From: an uncultured Stenotrophomonas sp.
GTDB taxonomy: Bacteria > Pseudomonadota > Gammaproteobacteria > Xanthomonadales > Xanthomonadaceae
Direction: 5' to 3'
NCBI GenBank assembly: GCA_946223375.1
Contig: CAMICU010000074.1
Coordinates: 1 to 15,342, forward strand
Length of the DNA: 15,342 nt
In this document: piece after piece, positions 12,536 through 15,342 of the stretch
Layout: each line of letters starts with the position of its first letter
Numbering within the stretch: position 1 is the stretch's first letter
Position numbers and translations under genes: made by a program
The notes under the pieces: generated by a model
What the model saw: only the letters and a program-made list of their open reading frames with translations
What the model was told of the DNA's origin: nothing
Databases searched by the model: none

Positions 12536-15342
12536 TTACGCCATCTGCACGATATGCAGCGCCTTCGGGTTGCGCCACGTGGCCAGCAGCGCGGCTTCAC
12601 GCGCCTTGGCTTCGTGCAGGTGTGCTTCCTTGACGTGGCCGTAGCCGCGGATGTGCTCGGGGATGCTGGCGATATCCACTGCCAAGGCCAGCCGGCGGGC
12701 GTCCAGCGCGCCCAGCAGTTCCTGCAGCGTCTGCTCGTAGTCGGTGATCAGCTGGCGTTCGCCACGACGTTCCTCGGTATAGCCGAACACGTCGAAACGG
12801 CTGCCGCGCAGGCCCTTGAGCCTGGCCAGCAGGCCGAACGCCTTGAACATCCACGGCCCGTACTCCTTCTTCTGCAGCTGGCCCTGCTCGTCGCGCTTGG
12901 CGAACAGCGGCGGCGCCAGGTGGAAGCGCACCTGGTAGTCGCCCTCGAACTGCTGCTGCACGCGCTTGATGAAGTCGCCGCTGGTGTACAGGCGGGCCAC
13001 TTCGTACTCGTCCTTGTAGGCCATCAGCTTGAAGAAGTAGCGCGACACCGCCTCGGTCAGCGCGGTGCTGCCCGGCACGGCCTGCTGCTCGGCGCTGCGC
13101 ACCGCATCGACCAGCGTGCGGTAGCGCTTGGCGTAGTCCGCATCCTGGTAGTCGGTGAGGAACGCGCTGCGGCGGGCGATCAGCTCGTCCAGCGAGCGCG
13201 ACAGGCGCACGTCGTCGAGCGTGGCGAAATCGGTCTCGCCGGCGGCAGGGTTCGCGGCGGGCAGGCCGCGCACTTCCGGTTCGTTGCCCGGGTTGCGCGG
13301 GGCCGACGGTGCGCCGGCCTCACTGCCTTCCCAGTCACCCGGCGGCAGCTGGTGCAGCGCGCCGGGGGTGCGCTCGGCATGGGTCGGTACGTTGCGCACC
13401 AGCCCGGCAGCCTGCTGCACGGCCTGCGGATCGACCGCGGCCAGGCGGCCCCAGGCGAACGCCTGCTGGTTCATGGCCACCGCGGCGCCGTTGAGCTCCA
13501 CCGCGCGCATCAGCGATTCCAGCGACAGCGGTACCAGCCCCTGCTGCCAGGCGAAGCCGAGGATGAACAGATTGGAGGCGATCGCGTCGCCGAGCAGCGC
13601 GGTGGCCAGCTGGGTGGCATCGAGCAGGATCGGGTCGCGCCCGCCCAGCGCCACCTTGACCCCGGCGATGATGTCCGCGGCCGGGAACTGCATGTCCGGG
13701 TGGGTGGTGAAGGTGCCGGGCATCGCCTCGTAGGTGTTGAGCACCACCTGCGAGCGCTCGCCGCGGACCTTGGACAGCGCCCAGTAGTCGTTGACCACCA
13801 CCATGTCGCAGCCCAGCACCAGGTCGGCCTCGCCGGCGGCGATGCGCACGGCGTGGATGTCGGCCGGGGTGTTGGCGAGGCGGATGTGGGTGGTGACCGC
13901 GCCGCCCTTCTGCGCCAGGCCGGTCTGGTCGAGCACGCTGGCACCCTTGCCCTCGAGGTGGCCGGCCATGCCCAGCAGCGCGCCGATGGTGACCACGCCG
14001 GTACCGCCGACGCCGGTGATCAGGATGTTCCAGGGCTGTGCGAAATCGGTGCGGAACCGCGGTGCCGGCAGGTTGTCGAGCAGGCTGGCGGCGTCGCTCT
14101 TCTTGCCCTTGCGCAGCTGGCCGCCGTGCACGGTGACGAAGCTCGGGCAGAAGCCGGTCGTGCAGGAGAAATCCTTGTTGCAGTTGGACTGGTCGATGTC
14201 GCGCTTGCGCCCGAACTCGGTTTCCTTCGGCAGCACCGACACGCAGAAGCTCTTCTCGCCGCAATCACCGCAGCCTTCGCAGACCAGCGAGTTGATCATC
14301 GTGCGCTTGGGCGGATCGACCAACTTGCCGCGCTTGCGGCGACGCCGCTTCTCGGTGGCGCAGGTCTGCTCGTAGATCAGGATGCTGGTGCCCTTCACCG
14401 TGCGCAGCTGCTGCTGCACGGCATCGAGCTCGGCACGGTCGTGGAACTCCACATCGCCGGGGAACTCGTGGCGGCGCGCCTTCCACTTGTCGATGTCGTC
14501 GGACAGCAGCACGATGGTGTGCACGCCTTCGGCGCGCATCTGCTGGGCGATCTGCGGCACGGTCAGGGTGCCGTCCACCGGCTGGCCGCCGGTCATCGCC
14601 ACCGCATCGTTGTAGAGGATCTTGTATGTGATGTTGACGCCGGCGGCGATCGCCTGGCGGATCGCCAGCGAGCCGCTGTGGAAATAGGTGCCGTCGCCGA
14701 GGTTCTGGAACACATGCCCGGTGTCGGTGAACGCGGCCTGCCCGGCCCAGGTGACGCCTTCGCCGCCCATGTGGGTGAAGGTGTCGGTGTCGCGGTCCAT
14801 CCACGTCACCATGTAGTGGCAGCCGATGCCGGCCATCGCGCGCGAGCCGTCCGGCACCTTGGTGGAGGTGTTGTGCGGGCAGCCTGAGCAGTAATGCGGT
14901 ACGCGCGGGAACTGCGCGCGCGGCAGCGCCATCTCCGCTTCCTTCTCGTCCATCCAGCGCAGGCGCTGCTCGATCGATTCGGTATTGAAGAAGCGCTGGA
15001 TGCGGCGGCCGATGACGCCGGCAATGGTGGCGGGGGTGAGCTCGCCGGTGGAGGGCAGGATCCATTCGCCCTGCTCGTCGTACTTGCCGACGATGGACGG
15101 GCGCGCGCCCCAGCTGGCCGGCCAGTTGTAGAAGTACTCCTTCATCTGCCGCTCGATGAAGGCCTTCTTCTCCTCCACCACGACGATGTCTTCCAGCCCG
15201 CGCGCGAACGCGCCGATGCCCTGCGGTTCCAGCGGCCAGGTCATGCCGACCTTGTAGACGCGGATGCCGATCTCGGCGCAAGCCTTCTCGTCCAGGCCCA
15301 GGTACTCCAGCGCCTGCAGCACGTCCAGGTAGCTCTTGCCGG
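12536..15342 (-). CDS. Fused indolepyruvate:ferredoxin oxidoreductase (IorA-IorB type), 5' end outside the window
   Basis: About 935 residues are visible, and the frame runs off the window (KSYLDVLQALEYLGL at the edge). The enzyme oxidatively decarboxylates aryl pyruvates such as indolepyruvate to acyl-CoA with a ferredoxin-type acceptor. In order: YCSGCPHN (about 14900-14870) and GIGCHYM, then the TPP site GDGTYFHSGS...ILYNDA (14698-14600). Next is a Cys-rich cluster-binding region C-x2-C-x2-C-x5-C (14281-14243) followed by C-x5-C-x4-CP (14182-14147). The gamma-type domain follows, with ILITGVGGTGVVTIGALLG (about 14040-13980) and DQTGLAQKGGAVTTHIRLA. The C-terminal part from about 13200 resembles the domain added in long fused members. 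A Pro/Ala-rich linker (about 13370-13225) separates the last two. The missing N-terminus should carry the pyrimidine-binding part of the TPP fold. Class is confident; exact keto-acid is not. Confidence 0.93.
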   Translation of the reverse strand, partial: GKSYLDVLQALEYLGLDEKACAEIGIRVYKVGMTWPLEPQGIGAFARGLEDIVVVEEKKAFIERQMKEYFYNWPASWGARPSIVGKYDEQGEWILPSTGELTPATIAGVIGRRIQRFFNTESIEQRLRWMDEKEAEMALPRAQFPRVPHYCSGCPHNTSTKVPDGSRAMAGIGCHYMVTWMDRDTDTFTHMGGEGVTWAGQAAFTDTGHVFQNLGDGTYFHSGSLAIRQAIAAGVNITYKILYNDAVAMTGGQPVDGTLTVPQIAQQMRAEGVHTIVLLSDDIDKWKARRHEFPGDVEFHDRAELDAVQQQLRTVKGTSILIYEQTCATEKRRRRKRGKLVDPPKRTMINSLVCEGCGDCGEKSFCVSVLPKETEFGRKRDIDQSNCNKDFSCTTGFCPSFVTVHGGQLRKGKKSDAASLLDNLPAPRFRTDFAQPWNILITGVGGTGVVTIGALLGMAGHLEGKGASVLDQTGLAQKGGAVTTHIRLANTPADIHAVRIAAGEADLVLGCDMVVVNDYWALSKVRGERSQVVLNTYEAMPGTFTTHPDMQFPAADIIAGVKVALGGRDPILLDATQLATALLGDAIASNLFILGFAWQQGLVPLSLESLMRAVELNGAAVAMNQQAFAWGRLAAVDPQAVQQAAGLVRNVPTHAERTPGALHQLPPGDWEGSEAGAPSAPRNPGNEPEVRGLPAANPAAGETDFATLDDVRLSRSLDELIARRSAFLTDYQDADYAKRYRTLVDAVRSAEQQAVPGSTALTEAVSRYFFKLMAYKDEYEVARLYTSGDFIKRVQQQFEGDYQVRFHLAPPLFAKRDEQGQLQKKEYGPWMFKAFGLLARLKGLRGSRFDVFGYTEERRGERQLITDYEQTLQELLGALDARRLALAVDIASIPEHIRGYGHVKEAHLHEAKAREAALLATWRNPKALHIVQMA

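Noticed and set aside
12554..14887. A 777-codon open frame antisense to the oxidoreductase gene
   Set aside because: Same artefact: R/G/A/H-rich, no motif, and the minus strand shows clear TPP and Fe-S motifs throughout.

Overview
The window is very GC-rich, with a strong G/C preference at third codon positions in its main genes. Its gene content fits a gammaproteobacterium of the Xanthomonadaceae, most likely Stenotrophomonas or a close relative. The pointers are a fused indolepyruvate:ferredoxin oxidoreductase, a Tat-exported TldD/PmbA-like protein, a DUF938 methyltransferase and a CCCCTCTCCC-type intergenic repeat. The genus is inferred from recalled family knowledge, not from a search.

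Layout. Positions 1-898 (-) hold the N-terminal part of a TldD/PmbA-family protein with a twin-arginine signal. It is divergent from 1054-1695 (+, DUF938 methyltransferase) and 1736-3646 (+, secreted M61 peptidase with a PDZ-like domain). A 13-nt tandem repeat with alternative hairpins (3731-3783) lies at the convergent junction with an iron-uptake block. That block, on the minus strand, reads from a 128-aa uncharacterised protein (7662-7276) through an RhtX/FptX-type MFS siderophore permease (7286-6066) to an IutA/RhtA-type TonB-dependent receptor (6046-3797). An AraC-family regulator (7789-8751, +) is divergent from it. The space between regulator and operon carries a Fur-box-like 7-1-7 palindrome and two TTTAGGC direct repeats 21 bp apart. 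No siderophore biosynthesis gene is present, so the block looks like a stand-alone import system for a hydroxamate/citrate-type (xeno)siderophore.

Positions 8752-12535 are looser: long non-coding stretches and short genes, several with weaker codon bias. They hold an OprI/Lpp-like coiled-coil lipoprotein (9181-9447), a periplasmic L,D-transpeptidase (9479-10285), a DUF1579-like protein (10860-11351), and two unrecognised small proteins (11473-11934, 11988-12356) with a possible 49-codon frame bridging them. A 10-bp hairpin (12488-12522) separates these from the final gene.

Positions 12536-15342 (-) hold the C-terminal three quarters or so of a fused indolepyruvate:ferredoxin oxidoreductase, whose start lies beyond the window.

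I saw no tRNA, rRNA, CRISPR array, transposase or phage gene. The most interesting signals are the dual Fur/AraC control region with its unknown first gene, the structured spacer at 9002-9080, and the overlapping small frames at 11473-12356.
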